Source: Caldilineaceae bacterium (GTDB taxonomy: Bacteria; Chloroflexota; Anaerolineae; Caldilineales; Caldilineaceae). From it: a DNA stretch of 64,000 nt. The stretch is from the NCBI GenBank assembly GCA_022821545.1, contig JAJEDJ010000034.1, positions 1 to 64,000 on the forward strand, written 5' to 3'. The position numbers were made by a program, and so were the translations under genes. Under the pieces are notes generated by a model, which saw only the letters and a program-made list of their open reading frames with translations, did not search any database and had not been told where the DNA came from. Shown piece by piece: positions 1 to 9,053 of the stretch; position 1 is the first letter of the stretch; every line of letters starts with the position of its first letter.

Positions 1-837
1 CTCGCCGGGCTCCAGTTCGACGGAGACCGCTGTCTGGCCCTTGCCGTAGTGGAGATGCCGCTCGTCGGTGGGGATGATCTCCCCGGTGGGAATGAAGTCG
101 GTGTCGACGAGGATGTGGAAATGTCCTGCGCCGTCGTTGACTTCGCCGGAGGGCTCGACGACGAGTCCGGTTGCCGTCATAACAACTTCAAAGGATGACG
201 AGACGGTCGTGCCGTCAAGGGGATCAAAGAAGGCCACTGACTGTTCGGGGGCGCCTTCCTCGACGAAGACGACGATCGTGTCGCGGTACTCGTCCCCTTC
301 CAGGGCGGTATGGAGACCGTCGGCGAACTGCAGGTGCAGTGTGTGCTCACCCGGCGTGAGCGTCAATTCCGCCTCAAGTGAGCCGTCTCCGTAATGGAGG
401 TGCCGCTCGTCGGCGGGGATAATCTCCCCGGCAGGGATGAAATCCGTATCGACGAGAATGTGCATGTGCCCGGAACCGGGAACTACCTCGCCCGACGGAT
501 CAACCGTCACCCCTACTGCACCCATTCTCACAATGAAAGTGGGCGGTACGATAGCGTTGCTCGTAGGCTGTCGGAAGAAGGCCTCGGGCGGGACAGGCTC
601 CTCCTGGCTCTCTTCGTCCTGCGAAGGCGCTTCGGGCGTCGCCTCCTCGTCAGCCTCCTGTTCAGCCTCGGCTTCCGTTTCAGCGTCGGCTGCGGCCAGG
701 GTCGCCAGCCGTTCCGCGTCGCGGGCCGACTTCAGATCGGCGCGAAAAGTATCGACCGCCGAATTGATGACATAAATGAGAATAAGAAGGCCCAGGATGG
801 GGCCGCCGACTCGGATCAAGGGGTGAACTCTGTTCAT
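1..837 (-). CDS. DUF4399 tandem-repeat protein, membrane-anchored (3' end outside window)
   Basis: An open frame of 279 codons runs from the ATG at 837 off the left edge without a stop. Residues about 9-26 form one hydrophobic segment (membrane anchor or uncleaved signal). An acidic Ala/Glu-rich linker follows (about 40-85). Two copies of the same domain come next, each with a His-x-His-Ile-Leu-Val-Asp-Thr-Asp-Phe-Ile-Pro core (near residues 124-134 and 239-250) followed by an E-R-H-L-H-Y-G element and L-x-P-G-E. This His/Asp pattern matches DUF4399, a beta-sandwich family of unknown function often found in exported proteins. Inferred role: a surface-exposed, possibly metal-binding protein held on the outer face of the membrane. 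The second repeat is cut by the window edge. No function beyond the family can be claimed. Confidence 0.8.
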   Translation of the reverse strand, partial: MNRVHPLIRVGGPILGLLILIYVINSAVDTFRADLKSARDAERLATLAAADAETEAEAEQEADEEATPEAPSQDEESQEEPVPPEAFFRQPTSNAIVPPTFIVRMGAVGVTVDPSGEVVPGSGHMHILVDTDFIPAGEIIPADERHLHYGDGSLEAELTLTPGEHTLHLQFADGLHTALEGDEYRDTIVVFVEEGAPEQSVAFFDPLDGTTVSSSFEVVMTATGLVVEPSGEVNDGAGHFHILVDTDFIPTGEIIPTDERHLHYGKGQTAVSVELEPGE

Positions 838-1029
838 TGAGACGCTCCGTCGGAGTAAGTGTCGTAGTCCGTATCGTCAGTCCAGCTGGCAGCCTGCCAA
901 CTGTCATTGGGCAGTTTCCCACACGGAATTATACTGTTTCCGAATTGGCTTGCAAGTGGGAAGGCGTTTCCTGTGCGAAAAAAAGCCAGCAATTCCTTTC
1001 ATCTGTTCGGTCCATCAAGCATGTCGCGG

Positions 1030-4000
1030 TCACATTGCGACGGCGGGCTCGGGCTCAGGTTCGTCCACCCCAATCGCCTGCAATTCGTCTTTCTCCAGTC
1101 TGAGGCTAATGACCCTGCTGACCCCGTCATCACCCATTGTAATGCCGAAAATGCTGTCGGCGATTTCGAGAGTGCGCCGGTTGTGAGTGATTACGATGAA
1201 CTGAGTGCGTTCGCGCAGCAGGTCCATGGCAGAACGGAGCCGGTCGACGTTCGCCTCGTCAAGAGTTGCATCCACCTCGTCGAGGACGCAGAACGGGGTT
1301 GGGCTGACGCGCAGGATGGCAAAGACGAGGGCGCAAGCTGTCAAGGAGCGTTCTCCGCCTGAGAGGAGGTCCAGGCTCTGCGTGCGCTTACCCGGGAGAC
1401 GGGCGAAGATCTCTATGCCCGTATTCAGAATGTCGGCCGGTTCGGTCATGGAGAGCTGTGCCGTTCCTCCCTGGAGCAGCAGCTTGAAGAAACCTGCGAA
1501 TTCGGTGGAAACCGCCTCGAACGTGCGGCGCAGGTCTCCCTCCATGCGAGTGTCCAGTTCACTGATGACCTGCTGCAAATCTCGGGCGGCCCTTTCGAGA
1601 TCATCCGACTGTGTCTGGAGGAAGCGAAAGCGGCTGGCAACCTCTTCGTACTCCCGCGGCGCGTCCGGGTTGACGCCGCTCAATCGCCGGACGCGCGCGC
1701 GCGTCTCCTTGACATCATCCTTCAGTCCGGCCGGCAACTCGTGGACGACGGGCAGTTGGGCGACGAGCGCCTGCAGTGGGAGCGGGGGTTGATAAGCAAG
1801 ACCGGCGGCCTCCTCCATATCGGCGAGGCCGAAGTCCTGGCGGATCTCGCGTCGAAGGCCTTGCAAGCGGTCTTCGGTTCGTTGCAGGGCGAGCCGGGAG
1901 GAGGTCCAGTCTGACTCCGTCTGCAATACGAGCTGCTGCCCAGCTCTCTCTTCCTCCTCGGCGCGGGCAAGGTCCCCGTCCAGCTGCTTCAGGTCGGATT
2001 CCAGTTCAGTAATCTTGCGCCGGTGCGCGTCGCTTTCGGCATTCAGCTCACATTCCTCGGCAGTTGCCCGGCCGATGTCGCGGCGCAGCCCGTCCGCTTC
2101 CTCGACCAGCTGCGTCTGCCGGTCAGACAGCCGCTGAAGCTGGCCGTCGATCTGAATCAGCGTGCGTCCCTTATCGGCTTCGAGCGCGCGCCGGTTTTTC
2201 AGATTCTCTTGCGCGACGGCGGCCTCGGCTCGCAGGTCGGCCAGCTGGCGGAGCATCCCGTCGGGGCTGGCCTGGGCGGCCCGTTCAGCCAGCGCGGCCT
2301 GTTCCCGGGCGTCGGCCAGCGTAGCGGCGGACTCCTTCATGGCCGCTCTGAGCTGCTCCTCTTTCGTGTCCAGGACCGCCAGTTCAGAGCCGGTCTGCTC
2401 GAGTCCCCGCAGATGCCAGGCAGCTTCCTGTTCTGCCCGGGCAGCGCGGGTCCTGGCCTGCTCCAGCGCAGCCTGCTGCCGCTGCACGCCGCCGAGAAGG
2501 TGTTGCCGCCGTTTTTCCAGGTCCGCCCTGGTCCTGGCCAGCCCCTCGACCTCAAGTCGGGCTGCCTGGGTCCTTTCCTTCGCAAGTCGGGCCTCTGACC
2601 TGGCACGGTCCAGTTCTGCGGGCAGTTCGCGCGCTTCCCTTTCCCAGGCCAGCGCCGATCTGCGTTGCCGGCTGCCTTCATTACCGCCGGTGACTGCCCC
2701 TCCCGGGCGAATGATCTCCCCTTCCAGCGTGACGACTGTCGGCAGCGCGACGTAGCTGGAGGCCAGGCCGGCGGGACGGCGGCCGTTTCTTGAAATACGC
2801 GCATGCTGGTCAAGCGCGTGGCGGGCCGCCGCGAGATCGCTGGCGATCCAGACCCGCTGCAAGAGATGATGAATTGCAGGGGAAACTTCGGAATCGTACC
2901 GGACTGACCTGGCTGCGTTGCCAACAATTCCATTGGAACTGGGCGCTGGGATCGGTCCTCTCGATCGCAGACGGTCGAGAGGGAGAAATGTGGCGCGTCC
3001 GGCTCCTGCGCTCGTCAGAAACTCGATGGCCCCCTGCGCGTCCTGCCACGTCGCGGCAATCACGTTCTGCAGGGCGGCCCCCAGGGCAACTTCGATGGCC
3101 CGTTCCAGCCGGGCCGGAACCTGAATTCGCGAGGCAACGGTGCCCAGGATCCCCTGCAGTCTGCCTTGCTCCGACGCCTGCAGAATGGAGCGAACGGCGC
3201 TGGCGTAGACGGTCCCTGGTCCGCGAACCGGCTGCAGCAGGTCGAGTCTTGTCTGAATGCGCTCGACTTCCCTATGGCCCCGGTTCCCTTCCTCTTCCAC
3301 AGTGCGCAGCGTGACGTTCGCGGCTTCAATGGACTCGGCAAGCGCCTGGATCTCAGCATGGACACTGTCGATATTGGAGGCGCGTGCAGCGTTTTCCGCT
3401 TCCAACGCGGTCAAATCGGAAGCGGCCTTTTCGGCCGCCGCGGCGCGCTGTCGCATATCGTCCTGGTGTTGCGCCAATCTCTCCTTCAGGGCAGAGCGAC
3501 GTTCATCCAACTGCTCCAGACGGCTGCGGTGTTCAGCGAACCGGTTTTCTGCATTGCGCGCCGCCGCGGCGGCTTCGCGCGCCCGTTCCTGGGCGGCGTT
3601 CCGTTGCCTTTCCCGTTCGGCAAGTTGGAATTGAAGGCTGTCAAGGCTTTGCTGACAGCTGTCTCGCCTCCCCTGGACCTGCACAAGCTCGACGCGCATT
3701 TCTTCCAGCCGCTGCCGCACTGCCTCCTTTTCTGCTTGAAGACGGAAACCCTCGGCTTTCAGATCTTCCTGGCGGGCCGCAACCTGTTTGAGCCGTTCCT
3801 GGGACACGGCGAGACGGCGGATTACTTCGGCGGTTCGGCGGTGGCGGGCCTCGCTAATCTGGTTGCGTTCGCCCTGCTCGGCGCGCAACCTGGTCTGGCG
3901 GAGTCGCAGATCGTCGAGTCTGGCGTGGACTTCATCCAACCTCTCTCGGCGGGTCTGGGTGGAGATCCTGTCCTGCTCGGCCTTCTGTTTGGCCTGTGTG

Positions 4001-4725
4001 AGGTCGCTGAGCGTACGGTTCCATTCGAAACCGTACCAGACCCGGAGCAGGTCCTTCAGGTCCGTTTCGATCTGGAGCTTTTCGAGCGCCCTGTCTGCCT
4101 GCCGCTTCAGGCTGGTGAGGCGGGGCGAAAGCTCGGCCAGAACATCGCGGACCCGGTCAAGGTTCAGTTGTGTCGCCGCCAACCTTCTCAGGGCCGCGTG
4201 TCGTTTCTGTTGATAGCCGGTGATGCCCGCAGCCTCCTCGAAAAGCGCACGCCTTTCTTCGGGTCTCAGGCTGAGGACTCGGTCGATCAGCCCCTGTCCG
4301 ATCACCGCATAGGCCCGCCTTCCCAACCCGCTTGGCCCCAGCAGCTGTGTAATGTCCTGCAAGCGGACCTTCTGGCCGTTTACCAGGTACTCGTTGTCAC
4401 CGTCGCGGTAGGCGCGGCGGGTGATCTCCACTTCGCTGAAATCGACGTTGAGTTCGCCGGCTTCATTGTCGAGGATGATGCTGACTGCTGCCATTCCCTG
4501 TCTGGCTCTTTTGTCACTCCCCGAGAAGATGACGTCAACCGTCTTCTTCGAGCGCAGCAGTCCGAAGCTTTGCTCGCCCAGACACCAGCGGATGGCATCG
4601 GCAACGTTACTCTTTCCGCATCCGTTTGGCCCAACGATCGCGGTTATGCCGGAACCCAGGCTGAATTCAGTCGGCTGGGCAAAGGTCTTGAATCCTTTAA
4701 GGGTTACGCTCTTGATCCGAAGCAT
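1030..4725 (-). CDS. smc: Chromosome segregation protein SMC
   Basis: A 1231-residue SMC ATPase, which dimerises and acts with ScpA/ScpB to organise and separate chromosomes. Residues 1-40 are the classic N-terminus with Walker A GPNGCGKSN at 32-40. Long charged coiled coils (about 165-495 and 665-1040, rich in Arg/Glu/Gln) flank a hinge at about 500-660 that contains RGPGTVYASAV. The C-terminal head has the ABC signature LSGGERS at 1121 and Walker B FCVLDEVDATLDE just after. The frame extends 70 codons further upstream, but that stretch is basic low-quality sequence, and MLRIKSVTLKGFKTFA at 4725 is the conserved family start. scpA and scpB are not in the window. The length is usual for the family. 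Confidence 0.97.
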   Translation of the reverse strand: MLRIKSVTLKGFKTFAQPTEFSLGSGITAIVGPNGCGKSNVADAIRWCLGEQSFGLLRSKKTVDVIFSGSDKRARQGMAAVSIILDNEAGELNVDFSEVEITRRAYRDGDNEYLVNGQKVRLQDITQLLGPSGLGRRAYAVIGQGLIDRVLSLRPEERRALFEEAAGITGYQQKRHAALRRLAATQLNLDRVRDVLAELSPRLTSLKRQADRALEKLQIETDLKDLLRVWYGFEWNRTLSDLTQAKQKAEQDRISTQTRRERLDEVHARLDDLRLRQTRLRAEQGERNQISEARHRRTAEVIRRLAVSQERLKQVAARQEDLKAEGFRLQAEKEAVRQRLEEMRVELVQVQGRRDSCQQSLDSLQFQLAERERQRNAAQERAREAAAAARNAENRFAEHRSRLEQLDERRSALKERLAQHQDDMRQRAAAAEKAASDLTALEAENAARASNIDSVHAEIQALAESIEAANVTLRTVEEEGNRGHREVERIQTRLDLLQPVRGPGTVYASAVRSILQASEQGRLQGILGTVASRIQVPARLERAIEVALGAALQNVIAATWQDAQGAIEFLTSAGAGRATFLPLDRLRSRGPIPAPSSNGIVGNAARSVRYDSEVSPAIHHLLQRVWIASDLAAARHALDQHARISRNGRRPAGLASSYVALPTVVTLEGEIIRPGGAVTGGNEGSRQRRSALAWEREARELPAELDRARSEARLAKERTQAARLEVEGLARTRADLEKRRQHLLGGVQRQQAALEQARTRAARAEQEAAWHLRGLEQTGSELAVLDTKEEQLRAAMKESAATLADAREQAALAERAAQASPDGMLRQLADLRAEAAVAQENLKNRRALEADKGRTLIQIDGQLQRLSDRQTQLVEEADGLRRDIGRATAEECELNAESDAHRRKITELESDLKQLDGDLARAEEEERAGQQLVLQTESDWTSSRLALQRTEDRLQGLRREIRQDFGLADMEEAAGLAYQPPLPLQALVAQLPVVHELPAGLKDDVKETRARVRRLSGVNPDAPREYEEVASRFRFLQTQSDDLERAARDLQQVISELDTRMEGDLRRTFEAVSTEFAGFFKLLLQGGTAQLSMTEPADILNTGIEIFARLPGKRTQSLDLLSGGERSLTACALVFAILRVSPTPFCVLDEVDATLDEANVDRLRSAMDLLRERTQFIVITHNRRTLEIADSIFGITMGDDGVSRVISLRLEKDELQAIGVDEPEPEPAVAM

Positions 4726-4991
4726 ATCAAACGTAGACGGGCGGAGACTGTTCGCTGCTTGCCGGCAGCCTGCGGCGCCCTTCTGTATAGTGCCGGTATT
4801 TACAGACCTTCTACATCGTGGGGCGGCATACCGCAGGGGGACAGACCGCGAGTATGCCGGATTGAACGGTGATCCTGAAACCGAGACGCGTTCCCGCTTG
4901 GGCCGACGTCTGCGGCTGGCATTTGCCCAGAACATCCGAGTATCCGCGACAGTTCATATTCTTGCCAATGGATACTGCGCTTCACTGTGCT

Positions 4992-5747
4992 TCACAATGC
5001 CCAGATAGTGCGCCAAAGGCCCGGAAGCAGGAATTCCAGAACCAGCCCGATGGCAATCAGGGCGACGGACACCGCTGCAAGACGGCGCTGCCTCGCAAAG
5101 TAATGCGTCGGCCTCCAGATGTTGATCAATAGGGGTTGCGCCAGCATGACGACGAGGCCGGCATATCCAGCCAGCGTCGCCAGTCTCCAGGGCATCAACC
5201 CGAGAAGCAGACCCTGCGGCCCTTCCAGCGCCAGGCGTCCTACCCCGAACCCGAACTGATTCACGGCCCGCATGAGAAACCACAGGCCGACCAGACCCGC
5301 CGAGAGCAGGCTGCCCAGGAGAATGCCGAAAAGCTCAATCAGGCGCGCCCCGGGACTCTGAAGAATGGAGCCCGGGAGGCTGAGGCCGGTCGCGGACCAC
5401 TCAAGCAAGGCGCGATGATGGGCAAAGCCGTCATGAATCGCCCTCTCAAACACAAGGGGAAGGAGCGCCGAGCCGGCGATCATCACGAGGAGCTGCAGTG
5501 AGAGCCAGGTGGAGAGCACAACGATCGCTGTGCCTGTTCTGCCTCTCCGAAGCGGCGCGGCCAGAAAGAGCGTTAAGGCCACTGTCTGCGCGATCGGCAG
5601 GAAATTCGGTTGTCCCAGGGCAGCGGGCAGAGCCGTCGTGAGCAAGGCGAAGAATCCGAAAGTAATGTAGTAGATGGGATCCTTCACCAGGTCATAGTGA
5701 CGCGGCTTTGGCGTGCCATTTGGCGCGGCCTGAACGGAATCATGCAT
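4992..5747 (-). CDS. Polytopic membrane protein, unknown function
   Basis: A 251-residue protein with about six hydrophobic segments (near residues 18-38, 45-62, 70-95, 125-150, 175-198 and 213-236), separated by short basic loops. The start chosen is the ATG at 5747 (MHDSVQ). The frame can be extended 14 codons upstream, but those residues look non-coding. I do not recognise a family: no catalytic motif, no CPBP-type Glu-Glu motif and no transporter signature could be found. It lies 266 bp upstream of smc on the same strand, and that gap shows no obvious gene. It is likely a real gene because hydrophobic segments and basic loops alternate regularly through its whole length. Confidence 0.65.
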   Translation of the reverse strand: MHDSVQAAPNGTPKPRHYDLVKDPIYYITFGFFALLTTALPAALGQPNFLPIAQTVALTLFLAAPLRRGRTGTAIVVLSTWLSLQLLVMIAGSALLPLVFERAIHDGFAHHRALLEWSATGLSLPGSILQSPGARLIELFGILLGSLLSAGLVGLWFLMRAVNQFGFGVGRLALEGPQGLLLGLMPWRLATLAGYAGLVVMLAQPLLINIWRPTHYFARQRRLAAVSVALIAIGLVLEFLLPGLWRTIWAL

Positions 5748-5917
5748 ATTCTGATTATAGCATTCGTTGGGGAGGATGGGCGAAAGCAAGCGAATTGGCC
5801 GTGGGAGGTAGTCGCTGCCAGTTGGGCCGGCCAGGACGGACCTGTGCCTCGACGCCCTGCATACGACCCTGAGCGTTCAAACCGCGAGCTGAACTCAGCC
5901 GGTTCGCCGCAGACCTG

Positions 5918-5926
5918 TGGTATACT
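5918..5926 (+). promoter_or_regulatory. Extended -10 promoter element
   Basis: TGGTATACT reads as an extended -10 (TG-n-TATACT) about 80 bp upstream of the nucleotidyltransferase start at 6006. No good -35 hexamer is visible, which is acceptable for an extended -10 promoter. It is the best promoter candidate for the 6006-7129 pair. The match rests on one hexamer. Confidence 0.4.
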
Positions 5927-6005
5927 GCACAAATGGACGGAGAACGCCGGTCCGGGACCCAATTCGCATATCCTTCAGGGCCGTCTGTCGCCGCCCTGTT
6001 CAGGA

Positions 6006-6698
6006 ATGGTGACCTTGTCTCGCGCTACTTCTGAACGGTCGGGAGAGCGGGCGGCTCCGTCTGAAAGCAAGCCTCCTGGAAGTGATGTTCGTGTAGCGGC
6101 GGTGGTGGCTGCGGCCGGATTCAGCAGCAGAATGGGCCGCTTCAAACCACTGTTGCCGTGGAGGCGCGGCTCCGTTATTGAGGCCGTTGTTGCCGGGCTG
6201 ACCGGCGGTGGAGCCGCTCCCGTCTATGTCGTGACCGGCCATCGCGGGTCCGATATTGCCGAACGTCTGAGCTTGGGCGCTGCCGTGGCCGTCCCTAATC
6301 CCGACTACCGGAAGAACGAGATGCTGCGCTCCTATCAGGTGGGAATCGAAGCGTTGTGTCGAGACGGCGGGCCGGTACAGGGCGCCCTGCTGGCGCTGGG
6401 AGACCAGCCGCACATACCGGCCGCCGTAGTTCGGCAGATCATTGACAAAGCGCGGGCAGTCCCTGCGGCGGTGGTCGTTCCCAGCTACATGCGCCGGCGC
6501 GGGCATCCCGTCTATCTCCCCCAAAGGCAGTTTTCCAGGCTGCTGCGTCTGGAAAGCGGGCGGTCGCTTCGAGATCTGTTGGCGGCGATAGAGGAAGAGA
6601 TCGTCTACGAGGCGGTGGAGAGCGATTGCATAAGGCGGGACATGGATGTGCCGGCCGAGTATGAGTCCTTGCGGGCGGAATTTGAGTGGGCGGAATGA
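6006..6698 (+). CDS. MobA/MocA-like nucleotidyltransferase
   Basis: A 230-residue NTP-transferase domain protein. The N-terminal nucleotide-binding signature AAGFSSRMGRFKPLLPW (residues 36-52) is typical of the molybdenum cofactor cytidylyl- or guanylyltransferase group (MocA/MobA). Further family marks are VTGHRGSDI, ALGDQPHIP with the metal-binding Asp, and GHPVYLP. Its probable role is attaching CMP or GMP to molybdopterin, feeding xanthine-dehydrogenase-type enzymes. The downstream XdhC-type genes support this. The start is uncertain: ATG 6006 or GTG 6009 both precede about 28 weakly conserved residues. The longer frame from 5610 is rejected because it crosses the promoter region and has no family similarity. 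No molybdenum hydroxylase gene is in the window. Confidence 0.85.
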   Translation: MVTLSRATSERSGERAAPSESKPPGSDVRVAAVVAAAGFSSRMGRFKPLLPWRRGSVIEAVVAGLTGGGAAPVYVVTGHRGSDIAERLSLGAAVAVPNPDYRKNEMLRSYQVGIEALCRDGGPVQGALLALGDQPHIPAAVVRQIIDKARAVPAAVVVPSYMRRRGHPVYLPQRQFSRLLRLESGRSLRDLLAAIEEEIVYEAVESDCIRRDMDVPAEYESLRAEFEWAE

Positions 6699-6775
6699 AG
6701 CGGCATCCGATTCGGGATCATTCGTCATTTTGAGCGCGCCGCCGCGCCAGGGCGGCCGAAAGGAACGGGAAGACC

Positions 6776-7129
6776 TTGACCGCGACACTGTATCACTACT
6801 TGAGAGAGATGCTTGAGGAAGAGCAAGCCGTTGCCATAGCGACTATCGTCGACGCCAAGGGTTCCGTTCCCAGGGAAGTAGGCGCGAAGATGGTCATTCA
6901 CCCGTTGGGCCGGCATGTCGGAACGGTGGGCGGAGGCTGCGGTGAAGCGGACGTGATACGGGCCGGGCTGGATGTTATCCATGACGGGATTCCGCGCACG
7001 GTTCACGTTGACCTCACTGAAGACATTTCCATGAACAGTTTGGGCGTTTGCGGGGGCGTTATGGACGTGTTTGTAGAGCGCTGGGATGGCGCCGCTGAAG
7101 GGGGCTCGCCCGGCGGCGGAAACAGCTAA
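6776..7129 (+). CDS. XdhC/CoxI N-terminal domain protein (stand-alone)
   Basis: A 117-residue protein starting at TTG 6776 behind AGGAACGGGAAG. It covers only the N-terminal XdhC/CoxI domain: KGSVPREVGAKM (residues 28-39), then the glycine-rich GTVGGGCGEADV with its conserved Cys. XdhC-type proteins bind molybdenum cofactor, promote its sulfuration and insert it into xanthine/CO-dehydrogenase-like hydroxylases. The NAD-binding Rossmann half is absent here and is supplied by the separate gene at 8196. The protein ends in a Gly/Ser-rich tail and a normal stop, so this is a genuine small protein and not a truncated reading. It is 77 bp downstream of the nucleotidyltransferase, suggesting co-transcription. 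Confidence 0.85.
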   Translation: MTATLYHYLREMLEEEQAVAIATIVDAKGSVPREVGAKMVIHPLGRHVGTVGGGCGEADVIRAGLDVIHDGIPRTVHVDLTEDISMNSLGVCGGVMDVFVERWDGAAEGGSPGGGNS

Positions 7130-7166
7130 CGCCGGCTGCAAGCGCGGCAAGAGGAGCGCCTGGCGC

Positions 7167-7961
7167 CTATTCCGGCTGGCCTTCCTCGTCCATGTCCGCG
7201 TCCGATTCAAGAGTGGGAATGCGGCTATGCAGGTGGACAGGCCGCGTTTTCTCTCGAACGCGAAGATTTATCAGTTCGACTGCGAGAGAGAAGGCCATGG
7301 CGAAATAGGCATAGTTTTTCAGATGTAGCTCCTCAACCGCTTCGTGGAGCCACCCTTCCAGAACAAGCAGGAAACCAATCAGAATCAGAAAGGCAAGCGC
7401 CAGTATCTTCATCGTCGGATGGCGTTCTACATAGGAGGCGATAGGCCCGGCGAAGATCAGCATAACGGCAGCCGCCGCGACGATTGCAGGTACCATTACC
7501 CAGAGGTTTCCTGAGATTCCCACCGCAGTGATAACTGAGTCGAGTGAGAAAACAAGGTCCACGATGATGATCTGGGTGATGACCGAGACGAAGGTTGCAG
7601 TGGCCTTGGTCTTGCCTTCATGCCCGCCCGCTTCGAGCTTTTCGTGGATTTCGAAGGTGCTCTTGCCGATCAGGAAGAGGCCCCCGACAAGAAGAATCAG
7701 GTCGCGTCCGGAAACGTCATGGTTGAACAGAGTGAACAGCGGGAACGTCAGCCTCATAATCCAGGCGATGCTGAAAAGGAGCGCGATGCGGGCAAGCACA
7801 GCCAGTCCGATCCCGGTAGAGCGGGCCTTGGCCTGCTGGTTTTCGGGCAGCTTGCCGCTGAGGATGGCTATAAAGATGACGTTGTCAATGCCGAGAACGA
7901 TTTCAAGCAGGACGAGCGTTAGCAGCGCTACCAGGTTCTCGGCTTGAAAGATTTCAGTCAT
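7167..7961 (-). CDS. TerC family integral membrane protein
   Basis: A 264-residue membrane protein with about seven hydrophobic helices. Both TerC hallmarks are present: the acidic helix motif EIVLGIDNVIFIAIL near the N-terminus and VDLVFSLDSVITAVGI in mid-protein, with their intramembrane Asp residues. TerC proteins are linked to tellurite resistance and, in better studied cases, to Mn export and metal loading of secreted proteins. The specific metal here cannot be read from sequence. The gene lies opposite to and between the two XdhC-type genes, so it interrupts the molybdenum-hydroxylase maturation set. Its C-terminal 35 residues are charged and probably cytoplasmic. Confidence 0.92.
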   Translation of the reverse strand: MTEIFQAENLVALLTLVLLEIVLGIDNVIFIAILSGKLPENQQAKARSTGIGLAVLARIALLFSIAWIMRLTFPLFTLFNHDVSGRDLILLVGGLFLIGKSTFEIHEKLEAGGHEGKTKATATFVSVITQIIIVDLVFSLDSVITAVGISGNLWVMVPAIVAAAAVMLIFAGPIASYVERHPTMKILALAFLILIGFLLVLEGWLHEAVEELHLKNYAYFAMAFSLAVELINLRVREKTRPVHLHSRIPTLESDADMDEEGQPE

Positions 7962-8135
7962 GCAGTCCCTGGCTCCTTGTCATTGCGGACGAAAGGCGAG
8001 GCAGTTGCCGGCAACTGCCGGCTGGAGGCGGTGGCATTTCATTTGACGGATTCTAGCACTTGTAAATTCACGTGTCTAGCGCCGGGCGCGACGCTGGACG
8101 AATCCGGCAAGCCGGGACCGCTCACCTGACTGGGG

Positions 8136-8161
8136 CATAGAGGGTCGACATAGAGGGTCGA
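8136..8161. repeat. 13-bp tandem duplication
   Basis: Two perfect copies of CATAGAGGGTCGA sit back to back upstream of the gene at 8196. A decayed third copy may follow. Confidence 0.85.
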
Positions 8162-8195
8162 CACAGCGGGTATACGCAGTGGGTCACTGAAAGAG

Positions 8196-9053
8196 ATGCA
8201 AAAGAATTCGCTCAACGCGCTCATAGAAGCCATAGACAATAGAGAGGCCGTGGCTCTCGTTACCGTCACATCAGGTGAAGGCGCCTTTGCCCAGGCGGTC
8301 GGTCGCAATGCGGTCGTCCGGTCTCAGCTGGACGGTTGTCAGGAGGTCGAACTGGGTCTCGGCAACTGGAACGAGCCTGTGCTCCGCGACGCCAGGTTGG
8401 CGGTTGCAAGCAAGAAGCACCGGCATTTCAGCTACGAAGAAGTGGGCGGGCGCTTCACCGTGTTTGTAGAAGTGCAGCCCCGGCCTCCGCACCTGATTAT
8501 CGCCGGCGCAGGCCACATCGCGGTGCCGCTGGCCTCGATTGCGAAGACGTGCGAATTCCTGGTTACGGTAATCGACGATCGCCCCCAGTACGCGCACAAG
8601 GCGCGGTTTCCAACCGCAGACGGGGTCGTCGCCGGGCCCTTTCGGCAGACTTTGGTCGACTTAAGGCAGGGCAAGGAGACCTTTGACAATGACACCTATG
8701 TTGTGCTCGTTACTCGCGGGCATCAACATGACATAGACTGCCTCTTGGAACTGCTGGATGATCCTCTTGCCTATTTGGGCATGATCGGAAGCCGGCGGCG
8801 CATTCGGGCCGTGTTTGAGCTACTTGAAAAGGAGCAGAGTATCCCGGCCTCAAAGTTTGACCGCGTACGCGCCCCGATCGGCATCGACATCGGGGCGATT
8901 ACACCGGCTGAGATAGCGGTCTGTATTATGGCGGAGATCATCTGCATTTTGCGTGAAGGACCGCTTCCGGGCCTGAGCGAACAGATTCAAAGGGAGCGCA
9001 TCGAACGCAGGAATCGAGCGCAGGCAAGGGTAGGGGAAGGCGGCAACGGGTGA
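8196..9053 (+). CDS. XdhC family protein with Rossmann domain
   Basis: A 285-residue XdhC-type maturation factor. The first about 95 residues are a diverged XdhC/CoxI-like domain. Residues about 98-250 form the C-terminal Rossmann-like domain with [32 protein letters not shown] and LGMIGSRRR, followed by [22 protein letters not shown]. Family role: binding and sulfurating molybdenum cofactor before insertion into xanthine-dehydrogenase-like enzymes. Its partner is probably the short protein at 6776. Its stop overlaps the GTG start of the methyltransferase by 4 bp (GTGA), so the two are translationally coupled. Confidence 0.9.
   Translation: MQKNSLNALIEAIDNREAVALVTVTSGEGAFAQAVGRNAVVRSQLDGCQEVELGLGNWNEPVLRDARLAVASKKHRHFSYEEVGGRFTVFVEVQPRPPHLIIAGAGHIAVPLASIAKTCEFLVTVIDDRPQYAHKARFPTADGVVAGPFRQTLVDLRQGKETFDNDTYVVLVTRGHQHDIDCLLELLDDPLAYLGMIGSRRRIRAVFELLEKEQSIPASKFDRVRAPIGIDIGAITPAEIAVCIMAEIICILREGPLPGLSEQIQRERIERRNRAQARVGEGGNG

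Noticed and set aside
3166-4872. 568-codon open frame on the plus strand within smc
   Set aside because: Antisense shadow of the SMC coiled-coil and head regions; its translation is low-complexity without any domain.
5610-6005. 5' extension of the MobA/MocA-like gene
   Set aside because: It overlaps the divergent membrane-protein gene and the likely promoter at 5918; the conserved part begins after 6006.
6776-9053. Interpretation of the two XdhC-type genes as one gene broken by an insertion
   Set aside because: Each half has its own start, normal stop and intact motifs, the TerC gene between is complete with no flanking duplication, and stand-alone XdhC N-domain proteins are known.
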